21,053 nt of DNA from an uncultured Candidatus Saccharibacteria bacterium (GCA_903891235.1 CAITDW010000127.1:1-21053); one strand, 5' to 3'. Numbered from the stretch's first letter, positions 1 to 7,470 are shown. The notes: generated by a model not told the origin, from the sequence alone. Numbers and translations: made by a program.

Positions 1-13
1 AAAAGCATCAATA

Positions 14-19
14 TATAAT
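14..19 (+). promoter_or_regulatory. -10 box of the tRNA-Thr gene
   Basis: A perfect TATAAT lies 12 bases before the first base of the tRNA, placing transcription start a few bases upstream of the mature 5' end. The matching -35 box would lie at or before the window start and cannot be judged. Confidence 0.5.
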
Positions 20-31
20 AGTAGGGCAACT

Positions 32-106
32 GCCGAAGTAGCTCAGTGGTAGAGCACGTCAATGGTAATGACGGGGTCTCGGGTTCAATCCCCGACTTCG
101 GCTCCA
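32..106 (+). tRNA. tRNA-Thr (anticodon GGT)
   Basis: Folds as a standard 75-nt cloverleaf. The acceptor stem GCCGAAG/CTTCGGC pairs perfectly. The D arm is GCTC-AGTGGTA-GAGC. The anticodon stem CGTCA/TGACG carries the loop ATGGTAA, with T33 and anticodon GGT at 64-66, reading ACC/ACT threonine codons. The T arm is TCGGG-TTCAATC-CCCGA. The discriminator is T and the CCA end is encoded in the DNA. Confidence 0.97.
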
Positions 107-144
107 TAAGTAATCTATTAGTTTAAGATAATTAATACTTAATA

Positions 145-173
145 TTGTAATATTGTAAATTATCTAGTATACT
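145..173 (+). promoter_or_regulatory. Promoter of the binding-protein gene
   Basis: TTGTAA (145-150), a 17-base spacer and TATACT (168-173). The predicted start near 180 leaves a leader of about 20 bases containing the AAGGGG ribosome binding site. Confidence 0.5.
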
Positions 174-199
174 TCGCTTAATTAATAAGGGGTATAGAG

Positions 200-1381
200 A
201 TGAACTTGAAAAGTAATAAATTTGTTACACCGAAAACTATTTTGCTAGTTATATCATTGATTTGTATTGTTCTATTTATTTGGCTTTACTCCCAAAGAAA
301 CCCATCAAATAACAAACCAGTGAGGATTGGACTTGAAGCGCCTTTGAGCGGATCTCAAAGTGCAGTTGGTCAAGGAATGCTAAACGGCGCTAATTTAGCA
401 GCCAAGGATTTAAACGATGCAGGTGGAATACTTAATAGAAAAGTAGTAATTGTACCCATAGATGACGCTGCAGACCCTGTAATAGGCGTAAAAGCGGCTA
501 AAGCAGCTATTGCAACAGGTATAGACTCAATTGTAGGCCCATATAATTCTGGTGTTGGTGTAAAAACCTTACCACTATATAAAGCTGCTGGAATTGTCCC
601 TCTAAGATTCACTTCAGCAGATACTACAGCCGGATTTGGTTATACATTACAACCAATGACATCTCAAATAGCTCCAGTCGCTACAAAAGCAGTATCTAAT
701 TGGATTAATGCTAAAACTGTTTCGATCATATATGATTCATCAACTACATATACCCTAAATGCTGCAGAGACCATGAAAGGCAACTTCAATAAGATTGGTA
801 TTAATGTTACTGACTATCAGGCGATAAGTCCTGGAGCTAGTTCTTACCAAAGTAATGTCGATCAAGCTGAGTCTAGTAAACCAGATTTGATATACCTTGT
901 AACTTATTACCCGGAAGCTGGCTTAATTGCTAAAGAGATTCATAGCTCAGGAACTTCATCCAAATGTCTAGCTGATTTTGGTGCCTATGATAGTGGATAT
1001 GTTAGCGTAGCCGGAATTGCTGCTGCACAGAACTGTCCATTAATAGGAGTACCTGCACCTTCAGATTTTCCAGGTTCATCAGCATTTATAAATAGATTCT
1101 ATAAAGAATTCGGTACATCACCAGGAACATGGTCACCATATGCCTATGATTCTGTGAATGTAATAGCACAGGCAGCTAATTCTGTTGGTGGTTTTAAGAC
1201 TAATGACTTAATAAGTGCATATAATAATCTGAAGAATTTCCAAGGCTGGACAGGATCAACAAGTTTTCAGTCAACAACAGGCAATAGAATTCCAGCTCCA
1301 ATTGTAGTCGTTGCTACAGATTCTAAGGGTCAATTACATGTTGATACTGACTGGATCAAAAAGACTAATTTTTCTTACTAA
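200..1381 (+). CDS. ABC-transporter substrate-binding protein, branched-chain amino acid (LivJ) type
   Basis: A 393-residue periplasmic binding protein of the Peripla_BP_6 / leucine-binding class. It has an N-terminal hydrophobic segment (about residues 14-31) followed by a two-lobed domain beginning RIGLEAPLSGSQSAVGQGMLNGA, typical of this family; later family-like segments include the YDSS and PYAYDSVN stretches. No lipobox cysteine follows the hydrophobic segment, so the protein is probably tethered by an uncleaved signal anchor or released. The family binds amino acids, amides or other small molecules outside the membrane for import. AAGGGG nine bases before the ATG supports the start. 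No permease or ATPase lies nearby, so it is an orphan here and its ligand cannot be inferred. It converges on the WhiB-like gene with only 19 bases between. Confidence 0.85.
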   Translation: MNLKSNKFVTPKTILLVISLICIVLFIWLYSQRNPSNNKPVRIGLEAPLSGSQSAVGQGMLNGANLAAKDLNDAGGILNRKVVIVPIDDAADPVIGVKAAKAAIATGIDSIVGPYNSGVGVKTLPLYKAAGIVPLRFTSADTTAGFGYTLQPMTSQIAPVATKAVSNWINAKTVSIIYDSSTTYTLNAAETMKGNFNKIGINVTDYQAISPGASSYQSNVDQAESSKPDLIYLVTYYPEAGLIAKEIHSSGTSSKCLADFGAYDSGYVSVAGIAAAQNCPLIGVPAPSDFPGSSAFINRFYKEFGTSPGTWSPYAYDSVNVIAQAANSVGGFKTNDLISAYNNLKNFQGWTGSTSFQSTTGNRIPAPIVVVATDSKGQLHVDTDWIKKTNFSY

Positions 1382-1400
1382 TAGATGACCTGAATAATGA

Positions 1401-1958
1401 CTAAGCAGAAACACTAAAATTATTTTTAATTTCATTTCTTTCGCTTAAAGTTGTTCCGCCCCAAATTCCATCCTCATTATTCTCCAGAGCTGTTTTAAGA
1501 CAATTCTCTATTTCTGGGCATGTTCGACAAATATTTTTTGCAACTGTGGTTTTCTTTTCATTTTTTGATAAAAAGAATACTTTAGTCTTAACATCCTTAC
1601 ATGCTGCTAAATCTCTATTGACGTAATTAGCTGCCTTTTGGTCATCAAAAATAAACCTAGGTGTAATTAATTCATCACGTATATCAAGATATTCCTTAGA
1701 TAATAGGGAATTAAGCCCTATAAACCTATCAATTTGTTCGTCCGATAATTCTGAACCAGCAAGTATAGATAAAGTCCTTCTCACTTCGAATTCATCTAGA
1801 TTATCTGGTAGTATTTCACCAGTTTCAATATAATCTGCTATTTCTGGATTACATAAAATTCTTGAATCAGTTGCAACATCATTATAATAATTATAATTAT
1901 TATCCATATTTGTTCTTGTGTTCAAGTCATTATCATAATATAAATCGTAATTTTCCAT
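1401..1958 (-). CDS. WhiB-like Fe-S regulatory protein with N-terminal extension
   Basis: 185 residues from the preferred start. The C-terminal third has the full WhiB signature: Cys120, then Cys144-x2-Cys147-x5-Cys153, which would bind a [4Fe-4S] cluster, followed by the G-I-W-G-G turn at 164-168 and a short basic tail. WhiB proteins are redox-sensing transcription factors that usually act by binding the primary sigma factor. Classical members are about 80-130 residues; this one carries about 110 extra N-terminal residues, starting with a Tyr/Asn/Asp-rich segment (about 1-30) and then an acidic helical region of unknown role. The open frame could begin at 2024, but a TATAAT promoter lies inside that extension and AAGGAAC precedes the ATG at 1958, so the shorter start is favoured. 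The family is essentially actinobacterial, including phages and plasmids of that group. Confidence 0.88.
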   Translation of the reverse strand: MENYDLYYDNDLNTRTNMDNNYNYYNDVATDSRILCNPEIADYIETGEILPDNLDEFEVRRTLSILAGSELSDEQIDRFIGLNSLLSKEYLDIRDELITPRFIFDDQKAANYVNRDLAACKDVKTKVFFLSKNEKKTTVAKNICRTCPEIENCLKTALENNEDGIWGGTTLSERNEIKNNFSVSA

Positions 1959-1980
1959 ATTGTTCCTTAAATAAAACATT

Positions 1981-2009
1981 ATTATACCATATAAACTAAC
2001 CAAAAACAA
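1981..2009 (-). promoter_or_regulatory. Promoter of the WhiB-like gene
   Basis: Reading the minus strand: TTGTTT (2009-2004), a 17-base spacer, TATAAT (1986-1981). Predicted transcription start is near 1974, downstream of the first in-frame ATG at 2024, which rules out that longer start if the promoter is right. Confidence 0.55.
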
Positions 2010-2041
2010 GTTTAGATAAATCAAATATAAGTATTAAGTTG

Positions 2042-2070
2042 TTTACAATATTATCTCTATCTGTTAAAAT
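2042..2070 (+). promoter_or_regulatory. Promoter of rpmG, near-leaderless
   Basis: TTTACA (2042-2047), 17-base spacer, TAAAAT (2065-2070). The ATG lies only 9 bases after the -10 box and no purine-rich ribosome binding site precedes it. Confidence 0.55.
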
Positions 2071-2079
2071 AGTTCGAAT

Positions 2080-2286
2080 ATGGCTAAAAAAGGTGATAAA
2101 CGAAAAATTATAGGTATGGTAAGCGCTGAATCAAAAGAGCGTATTTACTATACCACTAAAAATACTATGAATACTCCAGATAAATTAGAACTTAGAAAGT
2201 ATAGTCCTAAGCTTAGAAAGCACGTACTTTTTGTAGAGACAAAAAAGAATCTTGGACGAAACGAAGTTAAGCCTAAAAAACATTAA
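2080..2286 (+). CDS. rpmG: Large ribosomal subunit protein bL33
   Basis: 68 residues matching L33 along most of its length: [10 protein letters not shown] start, [24 protein letters not shown] core, then HVLFVET. It is a structural protein of the 50S subunit near the E site. None of the zinc-binding Cys-x2-Cys pairs is present, so this is the zinc-free (C-minus) form. The C-terminus is about 13 residues longer than E. coli L33 and lysine-rich. The start codon sits 9 bases after a -10 box without a Shine-Dalgarno, suggesting translation from an almost leaderless mRNA. Confidence 0.95.
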   Translation: MAKKGDKRKIIGMVSAESKERIYYTTKNTMNTPDKLELRKYSPKLRKHVLFVETKKNLGRNEVKPKKH

Positions 2287-2352
2287 AAACTATTTATTTG
2301 GCAAATAACTGAAAGAATTGTAATTATTATTTTATAAATCTCACATTTAGTC

Positions 2353-2358
2353 TAAACT
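2353..2358 (+). promoter_or_regulatory. -10 box of the CPFC reductase gene
   Basis: TAAACT ends 7 bases before the ATG at 2366, predicting a leaderless mRNA. The -35 region is weak. No ribosome binding site is visible. Confidence 0.35.
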
Positions 2359-2365
2359 ATTAAAT

Positions 2366-2995
2366 ATGAATGTAGATTTTTATTTTGATCCTAGTTGCCC
2401 TTTTTGTTGGGTTACAAGTCGCTGGTTATGCATGGTCAGTAACGACAGGGATATTAATATTACTTGGAAGCCTTTTTCGCTAGCTATCAAGAATGACACG
2501 CTTCATAATAATTCTGATAGTAAATATGCCGCTAGTTCTCGTAGTGCACATCGTGTACTCCGAGTAATGTTAGCTGCTGAAAAGGAAAAAGCTTCATTAC
2601 TTAATTTATATACTGAATTTGGAATTCAGCATTTTGTAGTTGGACTCGACTACGATGACGCAATGATTAAAAAAATACTGGATAGAAAAAAACTACCAGC
2701 TGATTTATTAAAGTTTGCAGATGATCAAAAGCTAGATAAAAAACTGGAGGCCAGCATGAATGAAGCAATCTCAGTTGCTGGTAAGGATATTGGTGTGCCA
2801 ACAATCGTCTTTGAACTTAAGGATGGGAGCAAAGCGGGATATTTTGGTCCAGTTCTTCAAGATCTTCCAGATAAAGAAGAATCGCTTCGTCTTTGGGATG
2901 GTCTATCAATGTTAGCTACTGATAAAAGTTTCTACGAACTCAAGAGGTCAAGACCTGCTGGTGGTCCAGACGTCTATAGTACAGCTAAATGCTAG
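2366..2995 (+). CDS. DsbA-family thioredoxin-fold reductase, Rv2466c-like
   Basis: 209 residues with the redox motif Cys11-Pro-Phe-Cys14 directly after the first strand (DFYFDPSCPFCWVTSRW). The whole length resembles the mycobacterial mycothiol-dependent reductase Rv2466c: the WVTSRW helix, a SLAI segment, the R-V-x-x-A-A-E helix, the cis-proline GVPTI loop, then GYFGPVL and the closing FYELKRSRP. Known members reduce disulfides or nitro-compounds using mycothiol, a thiol made by Actinobacteria. Whether this organism makes mycothiol cannot be seen here; the enzyme might use thiol from a host or another reductant. A few N-terminal residues are missing relative to Rv2466c, consistent with a leaderless start at this ATG. 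It ends with an extra C-terminal cysteine. The link to Rv2466c is made from memory of the family. Confidence 0.82.
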   Translation: MNVDFYFDPSCPFCWVTSRWLCMVSNDRDINITWKPFSLAIKNDTLHNNSDSKYAASSRSAHRVLRVMLAAEKEKASLLNLYTEFGIQHFVVGLDYDDAMIKKILDRKKLPADLLKFADDQKLDKKLEASMNEAISVAGKDIGVPTIVFELKDGSKAGYFGPVLQDLPDKEESLRLWDGLSMLATDKSFYELKRSRPAGGPDVYSTAKC

Positions 2996-3158
2996 GAATA
3001 AAATTTAAAATATTCAATAGCTAGATTAGACATTATTTGATTAGATTTTTTATGAGTTCAAATAATAAATTTATCGTTTCCATAAGGGTTGGTTGTTCTA
3101 TATTAGTTTTTCAGAGGACATTTACTCTACACGAAAGGAATTTTCTTGAGCCAATAGG

Positions 3159-4424
3159 TTAATTAAAAATTTTAAAGTATTTCCTATAACCTACAGCGCC
3201 AATAATTAATGTCAGTCCAACTATACTTAAATATATCTCCATAGATGAATCTGATTTGGTTGAGCCGAATCCCGTAATAGGGGCATTTATCTTAGCACTA
3301 GAAGTGTTGGGTAGTGTTGTCGTGTTGGGTAGTGTTGCTGTGTTGGGCGTCGTTGACGCAACAGACTTAGCGATTGCACTAGGGTTGTAAGCTGACCAGA
3401 TGTATCCGGGATTATGTGTATAATCAGGAAAAGAACCTGTATTAGTCCCATTATCGGCTGCAAAAATTCTACTTCCATCTGATGATATAGTTACGCTAAA
3501 CCAATCACCAGATCCAGCATCAGTTTGATCTATCCAGGTAGCGCCACTATCGCTTGAAATAAAAATATCATCTCCGTTTGAGTAATTACTGGGTGCTGCA
3601 ACAATATATTTGTAGTCTGAGGATATTCCAATATTTTTCCATGGGTGATTTCCGGGGAGATTTAGGTTCAGCCAAGTGGCACCAGAATCCATAGACATAT
3701 ATATAGTGCCACCTGAAGCTGCTAACATGGCTTTTCCGTCTGAAGATATAGTCACCGTAGACCATATCTGTTGACCTAAACTTGTTTGGGTTGTCCAGGT
3801 TACGCCATAGTCATTTGAAGTGAATAAATTATCAGGGTTACCTGCAGTACCTGCAATAATATCTTTCCCATTCGCTGATATGGCTAGTGAAGACCAAAAA
3901 TGGTTTCCAGCATTTGTCAGCGATGCCCAAGTTACGCCATAGTCGTTTGATATAATGATATCTCGTGCTATTCCGTATTTAGTAGCAGCGACTAGGTACT
4001 GACCGCTCGACGAAGAGCTAATTGTTGACCATTGTCGCACCCCGGAATTAATTTGGTCTGTCCAGGTGACTCCATAATCACTAGACGTATAAATGTCTCC
4101 GTACCAGTTGCCAACTACAAGATGACTTCCATCCGATGAAGACGCAATATTTGAAAGCCAATAATTTGGTACTCCGGTAATATGAACTTGCCATGTTACC
4201 CCATAGTCATTAGATGTATATACATCACTATTATTATCTCCTGTAGCTGCTAAGTGGCTACCATCCGATGAAGCGGCTAGGCTATGCCAAGAATTACTTC
4301 CGGCACTGGTGGTAACCCAAGGGTTGTCACCAAGTGCGTATGTAGGTACAGTGAATGACGAACATATTGTAATGATGCTAAGAGTTAGGGAAATGACGGA
4401 AAATTTATAATCTAAATGTTTCAT
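3159..4424 (-). CDS. Secreted Asp-box (BNR/sialidase-like) beta-propeller protein with C-terminal anchor
   Basis: 421 residues. An N-terminal signal segment (about 8-30) is followed by about seven repeats of roughly 44 residues. Six carry an Asp box of the form S-x-D-x-G-x-T-W (at 71, 114, 159, 203, 244 and 290). Asp boxes mark blade turns of sialidase-like and YCF48/VPS10-like propellers. No sialidase catalytic residues are recognisable, so a binding or scaffold role is more likely than hydrolysis. A Thr/Pro/Asn linker (about 350-378) leads to a tail with P-I-T-G-F-G, a hydrophobic helix and a basic RKY end, shared with the next gene. Such a tail resembles a cell-wall sorting signal. A surface protein contacting a host cell is a reasonable guess. 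No clear Shine-Dalgarno precedes the ATG. Confidence 0.8.
   Translation of the reverse strand: MKHLDYKFSVISLTLSIITICSSFTVPTYALGDNPWVTTSAGSNSWHSLAASSDGSHLAATGDNNSDVYTSNDYGVTWQVHITGVPNYWLSNIASSSDGSHLVVGNWYGDIYTSSDYGVTWTDQINSGVRQWSTISSSSSGQYLVAATKYGIARDIIISNDYGVTWASLTNAGNHFWSSLAISANGKDIIAGTAGNPDNLFTSNDYGVTWTTQTSLGQQIWSTVTISSDGKAMLAASGGTIYMSMDSGATWLNLNLPGNHPWKNIGISSDYKYIVAAPSNYSNGDDIFISSDSGATWIDQTDAGSGDWFSVTISSDGSRIFAADNGTNTGSFPDYTHNPGYIWSAYNPSAIAKSVASTTPNTATLPNTTTLPNTSSAKINAPITGFGSTKSDSSMEIYLSIVGLTLIIGAVGYRKYFKIFN
3304..3347 (-). repeat. 18-bp tandem repeat in the Thr/Pro linker
   Basis: Two near-identical 18-base units (3304-3321, 3322-3339) and an 8-base partial third. They encode repeated T-L-P-N-T-T in the linker before the anchor, probably varying in copy number by slippage. 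Confidence 0.75.
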
Positions 4425-4765
4425 AGACCAACAAACTCAGATTTATAGTTACAAGCAACAGACACAATAATAGATATAACTTTAATTTCCATCAAATTCT
4501 TATGTATGTAATTACCAATTTTCATATACTTCCCTTGTTACTAATACTGTACATGGTTATTCATAAAAATAATAATTTTATTGCCTATAGTTATGTGATA
4601 CCAACATATTCTACGAATTAAAAGTGAATAGGGATTTAAACTAACCCATTCTGTTCTTTGATTATTCATGTCTGTATAAATAAGCACGAAAATGAGCCTA
4701 TTTTAATTAATTGATCTCTAAATAAAAGATTGAAGGACCTTGGTCGGTCACCTTAGGAATTAATA
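4425..4765. other. Gene-free AT-rich stretch upstream of the Asp-box propeller gene
   Basis: No convincing coding frame. Its right part precedes the tRNA-like repeat at 4767. A possible minus-strand -10 box (TATAAA, about 4442-4447, with a weak TTATTG 17 bases upstream) could serve the gene at 4424. I see no terminator or structured RNA with confidence. Confidence 0.5.
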
Positions 4766-4766
4766 A

Positions 4767-4791
4767 TGGCTGAGCAGGCCGATCTAAAACC
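4767..4791 (-). repeat. tRNA 3'-end-like direct repeat, left copy
   Basis: On the minus strand this reads as a T loop and acceptor end: TTTTAGA loop, TCGGC, acceptor CTGCTCA, discriminator G and CCA. It matches 21 of 25 bases with the copy at 6300-6324. No 5' half of a tRNA follows at the expected distance, so it is a fragment. The two copies bracket the GC-richer propeller gene. Confidence 0.5.
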
Positions 4792-4824
4792 TTGTAGTCT
4801 TTCCATTTGTTTTTGTCATCAGGA

Positions 4825-6210
4825 TTATCGTATCTTTGAGTACTTGCGGCTGGCTATTGCAGCAACAAACAGGCTGCCGGCGAGGGCGAGACTGCCTAGT
4901 AGCACTTTTCCGAAAGGGTTGCTGAATACTCCAAAGCCGGTAGCAGGCACGATGACAGTAGTCGTTATGTTAAGGTCTAGTACGCCCTGGGCACATATGC
5001 CGCTGTCGTCAAGTGAACACACTTGGTAAGTCAATGAATCTGGTCCAGTATAGCCAGCATTCGGTGTATAGGTAATGGTGCCAGGCGGGTCTACGGCTGT
5101 GCCGTGTGATGGCCCGCTAACAATCGTTACGGTGGCTGGATCAGGATTACCACCTACACCGGTCGTGACATCTATGACTGTACTCTTACCGCTCACTACA
5201 GCAGCGGTCTTGGTGCCTGGCAACACTGGCTTATTAGGCATAAGCAGTTGGCCTATCTGACCTTTATTAACCTCAGTAAACCATATATTTCCGTCAGGAC
5301 CTTTAGTTATACCGCCCGGAAAACTGTTGGCTGTTGGCACAGTGTATTCCGAAATGGTGCCGCTGGTAGATATCCGACCAATCTTGTTTGTTGCTTGCTC
5401 GGCGAACCATAGCATATTGTCTGAACCCACTGTAATCCCCCATGGTACGGCGTTGGCAGTAGGTACCAGGTACTGGGTGAAGGTACCACTGGTTGTAACT
5501 TTTGTAATGTGGTTGCCACTGAACTCTGTGTACCACAGGTTACCATCGGGTCCGGTTACAATGTCTTGTGGTTCGGGTGTAGTGCCAGGTGCCACATACT
5601 CTGTAACTGCACCGCTGGTGGTGATTTTCCCAATTTTATCAGCACTTTGCTCGGTAAACCACAGGTTACCATCTGGTCCGGTTACGATATATTGTCCACC
5701 GCTAAAAGAAGGTACTATATATGATGTAAAGGTCCCAGTAGGGGTCATTTTACCAATCTTGTTAGAGTTGATCTCCGTAAACCACAGATTACCATCGGGG
5801 CCCGTAGTGATGCCTCCATACTCGGTTCCGGGTAATTCTGCTGCATACTCTGTAACTGCACCGCTGGTGGTGATTTTCCCAATGTGGTTGCCACTGAACT
5901 CCGTAAACCACAGATTACCATCGGGACCCGCAGTGATGCTACCTGGTTGAGAGTTATAAGTTGGCACAGGATATTCAGTAACCGTGCCGGTAGGCGTAAT
6001 TTTACCTATATTATTGCCTGTTTGTTCGGTAAACCACAGGTTACCATCGGGGCCAGTTGTGATATGGAATGGCTGAGAGCCAGAACCGGCTGGTACAGTG
6101 AACTCATGAATAGACGGCGTAAAAGCACTAGCTATGGCCGGCGTTAATACTATAGCCATCGATGTTAATACCCAGCTTAATGAAGCAAGTAAACTAAACT
6201 TTTTTTTCAT
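4825..6210 (-). CDS. Secreted seven-bladed virginiamycin-B-lyase-like (NHL) beta-propeller with Ig-like domain and C-terminal anchor
   Basis: 461 residues. A signal peptide (about 1-29, ending AIASA) precedes seven repeats of about 42 residues, each built around G-P-D-G-N-L-W-F-T-E or a close variant, i.e. a full seven-bladed propeller of the streptogramin lyase (Vgb) type. An Ig/cadherin-like domain follows (about 330-415, with the SHGTA and ITYTPNAGYTG segments). The last 41 residues are P-A-T-G-F-G, a hydrophobic helix and RKYSKIR, as in the neighbouring Asp-box protein. Antibiotic lyase activity should not be assumed: most such proteins are extracellular propellers of unknown function, and I could not assign the catalytic His/Glu. 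GGGAG precedes the ATG by 10 bases. Base composition is clearly richer in G and C than neighbouring genes, suggesting separate acquisition. Confidence 0.83.
   Translation of the reverse strand: MKKKFSLLASLSWVLTSMAIVLTPAIASAFTPSIHEFTVPAGSGSQPFHITTGPDGNLWFTEQTGNNIGKITPTGTVTEYPVPTYNSQPGSITAGPDGNLWFTEFSGNHIGKITTSGAVTEYAAELPGTEYGGITTGPDGNLWFTEINSNKIGKMTPTGTFTSYIVPSFSGGQYIVTGPDGNLWFTEQSADKIGKITTSGAVTEYVAPGTTPEPQDIVTGPDGNLWYTEFSGNHITKVTTSGTFTQYLVPTANAVPWGITVGSDNMLWFAEQATNKIGRISTSGTISEYTVPTANSFPGGITKGPDGNIWFTEVNKGQIGQLLMPNKPVLPGTKTAAVVSGKSTVIDVTTGVGGNPDPATVTIVSGPSHGTAVDPPGTITYTPNAGYTGPDSLTYQVCSLDDSGICAQGVLDLNITTTVIVPATGFGVFSNPFGKVLLGSLALAGSLFVAAIASRKYSKIR
5290..6090 (-). repeat. Tandem blade-encoding repeats, about 126 bp each
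   Basis: DNA-level repeats correspond to the propeller blades. Stretches around CCACAGGTTACCATC recur at 5533, 5659, 5783, 5908 and 6034 with few changes. Such near-identity suggests recent duplication or gene conversion among blades. Confidence 0.75.
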
Positions 6211-6244
6211 GTCTCTTTCTCTCCCTTTAAATGTACTTATGTTT

Positions 6245-6253
6245 AGTATAGCA
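6245..6253 (-). promoter_or_regulatory. Extended -10 promoter of the Vgb-like gene
   Basis: The minus strand reads TGCTATACT, an extended -10 box. Predicted start is near 6238, giving a leader of about 28 bases with the GGGAG ribosome binding site. Confidence 0.5.
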
Positions 6254-6299
6254 TTATTTGTAAACGCTGGTACTTTATTAACTAAAGTTCGAATCTATA

Positions 6300-6324
6300 T
6301 GGCTGGGCAGGTCGGTCTAGAACC
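6300..6324 (-). repeat. tRNA 3'-end-like direct repeat, right copy
   Basis: The minus strand reads GGTTCTAGACCGACCTGCCC followed by AGCCA: T loop TTCTAGA, T-stem strand CCGAC, acceptor CTGCCCA, discriminator G and CCA. Exactly 75 bases upstream on the minus strand (6374) the sequence TGGGTGG could pair with the acceptor over 7 positions including two G-U pairs, but D and anticodon arms do not fold, so at most this is a decayed tRNA. The 5' part would overlap the end of the GT-C gene. Confidence 0.5.
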
Positions 6325-6351
6325 AAAAGACTCCACAGGTTGCTTGTCTTC

Positions 6352-7461
6352 TTAGCCCCCTGTGTATCCACCCACAAACTGTATCAAGAAATATGACCAC
6401 AGGATGCTATATGTCGCAATGATTGGCATCGCAAGATATGGCCGACTTTTGATTATAGCGAGAACCATCCAGTGCAGGGGGAAGACCATGAATATATAAC
6501 GGCTTAGTCCATCGAAATTTCCACTCGCAATTGGAGTTAAAATATACAAGAACGTATAGATTGAGAAGCTCCAACGATGTCGGCGGACCCAATATATCAA
6601 TGTTAAGACCAACAAAATGAATCCGATGGCACTAAATATAGTGATTGATGACCCGAGCGTACTAATGTATGAGCCACCAAACCGACCCCACGACTTTTCG
6701 GCAATCAAAAACTGCACTGGACTACCAAAACTCTGCCACAGATAACCCATATAGCACAAAAGTGGGATGATTGAGACTGCCGAGAAAACAATTATTTTGC
6801 GTATAGGTTCTTTATGCTCGTACATCATTATGGCGAGTAGCGCGAGCACAAAAAGACCATTTAAACGCGTCGTGCATGTCAATGCAGCCAAAGTCGCAGC
6901 CAGGTAATAACGTTTTCTTAGGACAAAATATATAGATCCAAGACTCAGTAAAGCAAATAAGCTTTCAGTATAAACCGCCAGAAGGAAGACACTAGCAGGG
7001 TATAATGCAAATAAAAGTATGTTTTGAAGGAGAGGTAAGGCTTTATTTTTAAATAGTAAGCTTGTAGTCTTTAGATAGAAGTAGTATGCACCTATTAAAC
7101 AACCCCAGCTCAATAATACCGCTGATGTTAACGGGCTAAAACCTAGCAGAGTTACAGCTCTAATAGTCAACGGATATAGCGGAAAAAAGGCTGTATGTGT
7201 TTGTTCCAAGTAGCCAAATCGGGCAATGCTTAGGTAAAAGCGACTGTCCCACTTTGCTAGAATATTGAACGGGTTATGTAGTTCCAATGGATAATTCGCT
7301 AAATTTGCGTGGTTACTCGGGATAACTCGGAGACTATACCAACCCAAACAAAACGAAATAAAAATAAACACCGAACCAAACAAAATTGCCGTTGATATAT
7401 ATGGATATTTACGACAGGCATTTTTAACTGAAAGTGTTAGCGACTGCAATGTACCAATCAT
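6352..7461 (-). CDS. PIG-V-like GT-C membrane glycosyltransferase
   Basis: 369 residues with about nine or ten hydrophobic segments. Family-typical motifs of PIG-V-type mannosyltransferases (GT76) are visible: W71-D72-S-R-F-Y in the first luminal/outer loop, with Asp72 the likely catalytic acid, A-F-F-P-L-Y-P at about 91-97, L-Y-P-A-S-V-F plus Y-T-E-S-L-F in the middle, and a T-R-L-N-G-L segment. GT-C enzymes transfer sugars from polyprenyl-phosphate donors on the outer face of the membrane, so the product is likely a cell-envelope glycan or glycoprotein. No partner genes are adjacent. The ATG lies 9 bases after a TGATATACT box with no Shine-Dalgarno, indicating a near-leaderless mRNA. Confidence 0.75.
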   Translation of the reverse strand: MIGTLQSLTLSVKNACRKYPYISTAILFGSVFIFISFCLGWYSLRVIPSNHANLANYPLELHNPFNILAKWDSRFYLSIARFGYLEQTHTAFFPLYPLTIRAVTLLGFSPLTSAVLLSWGCLIGAYYFYLKTTSLLFKNKALPLLQNILLFALYPASVFLLAVYTESLFALLSLGSIYFVLRKRYYLAATLAALTCTTRLNGLFVLALLAIMMYEHKEPIRKIIVFSAVSIIPLLCYMGYLWQSFGSPVQFLIAEKSWGRFGGSYISTLGSSITIFSAIGFILLVLTLIYWVRRHRWSFSIYTFLYILTPIASGNFDGLSRYIFMVFPLHWMVLAIIKSRPYLAMPIIATYSILWSYFLIQFVGGYTGG

Positions 7462-7470
7462 AATCTGTTG

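Noticed and set aside
2294..2308. Inverted repeat TTATTTG-g-CAAATAA after rpmG as a terminator
   Set aside because: One-base loop, all but two pairs A-T, and no T run; could be chance in AT-rich DNA.
3304..3347. LPNT-T/LPNT-S in the linker as true LPXTG sorting motifs
   Set aside because: The glycine is missing and the motif lies well before the membrane helix; the downstream P-I-T-G-F-G is better placed.
5327..5950. 207-codon plus-strand open frame inside the Vgb-like gene
   Set aside because: It is the antisense shadow of repetitive blades; its repeats mirror the real gene and it has no ribosome binding site or known domain.
4825..6210. Calling the Vgb-like gene a streptogramin resistance lyase
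   Set aside because: The propeller resemblance is generic, the protein is secreted and anchored with an extra Ig-like domain, and catalytic residues could not be assigned.
6300..6374. A complete tRNA gene on the minus strand
   Set aside because: The acceptor ends can pair with two G-U pairs and the CCA is present, but no D or anticodon arm folds and the 5' half overlaps a protein gene; only the 3' part is reported.
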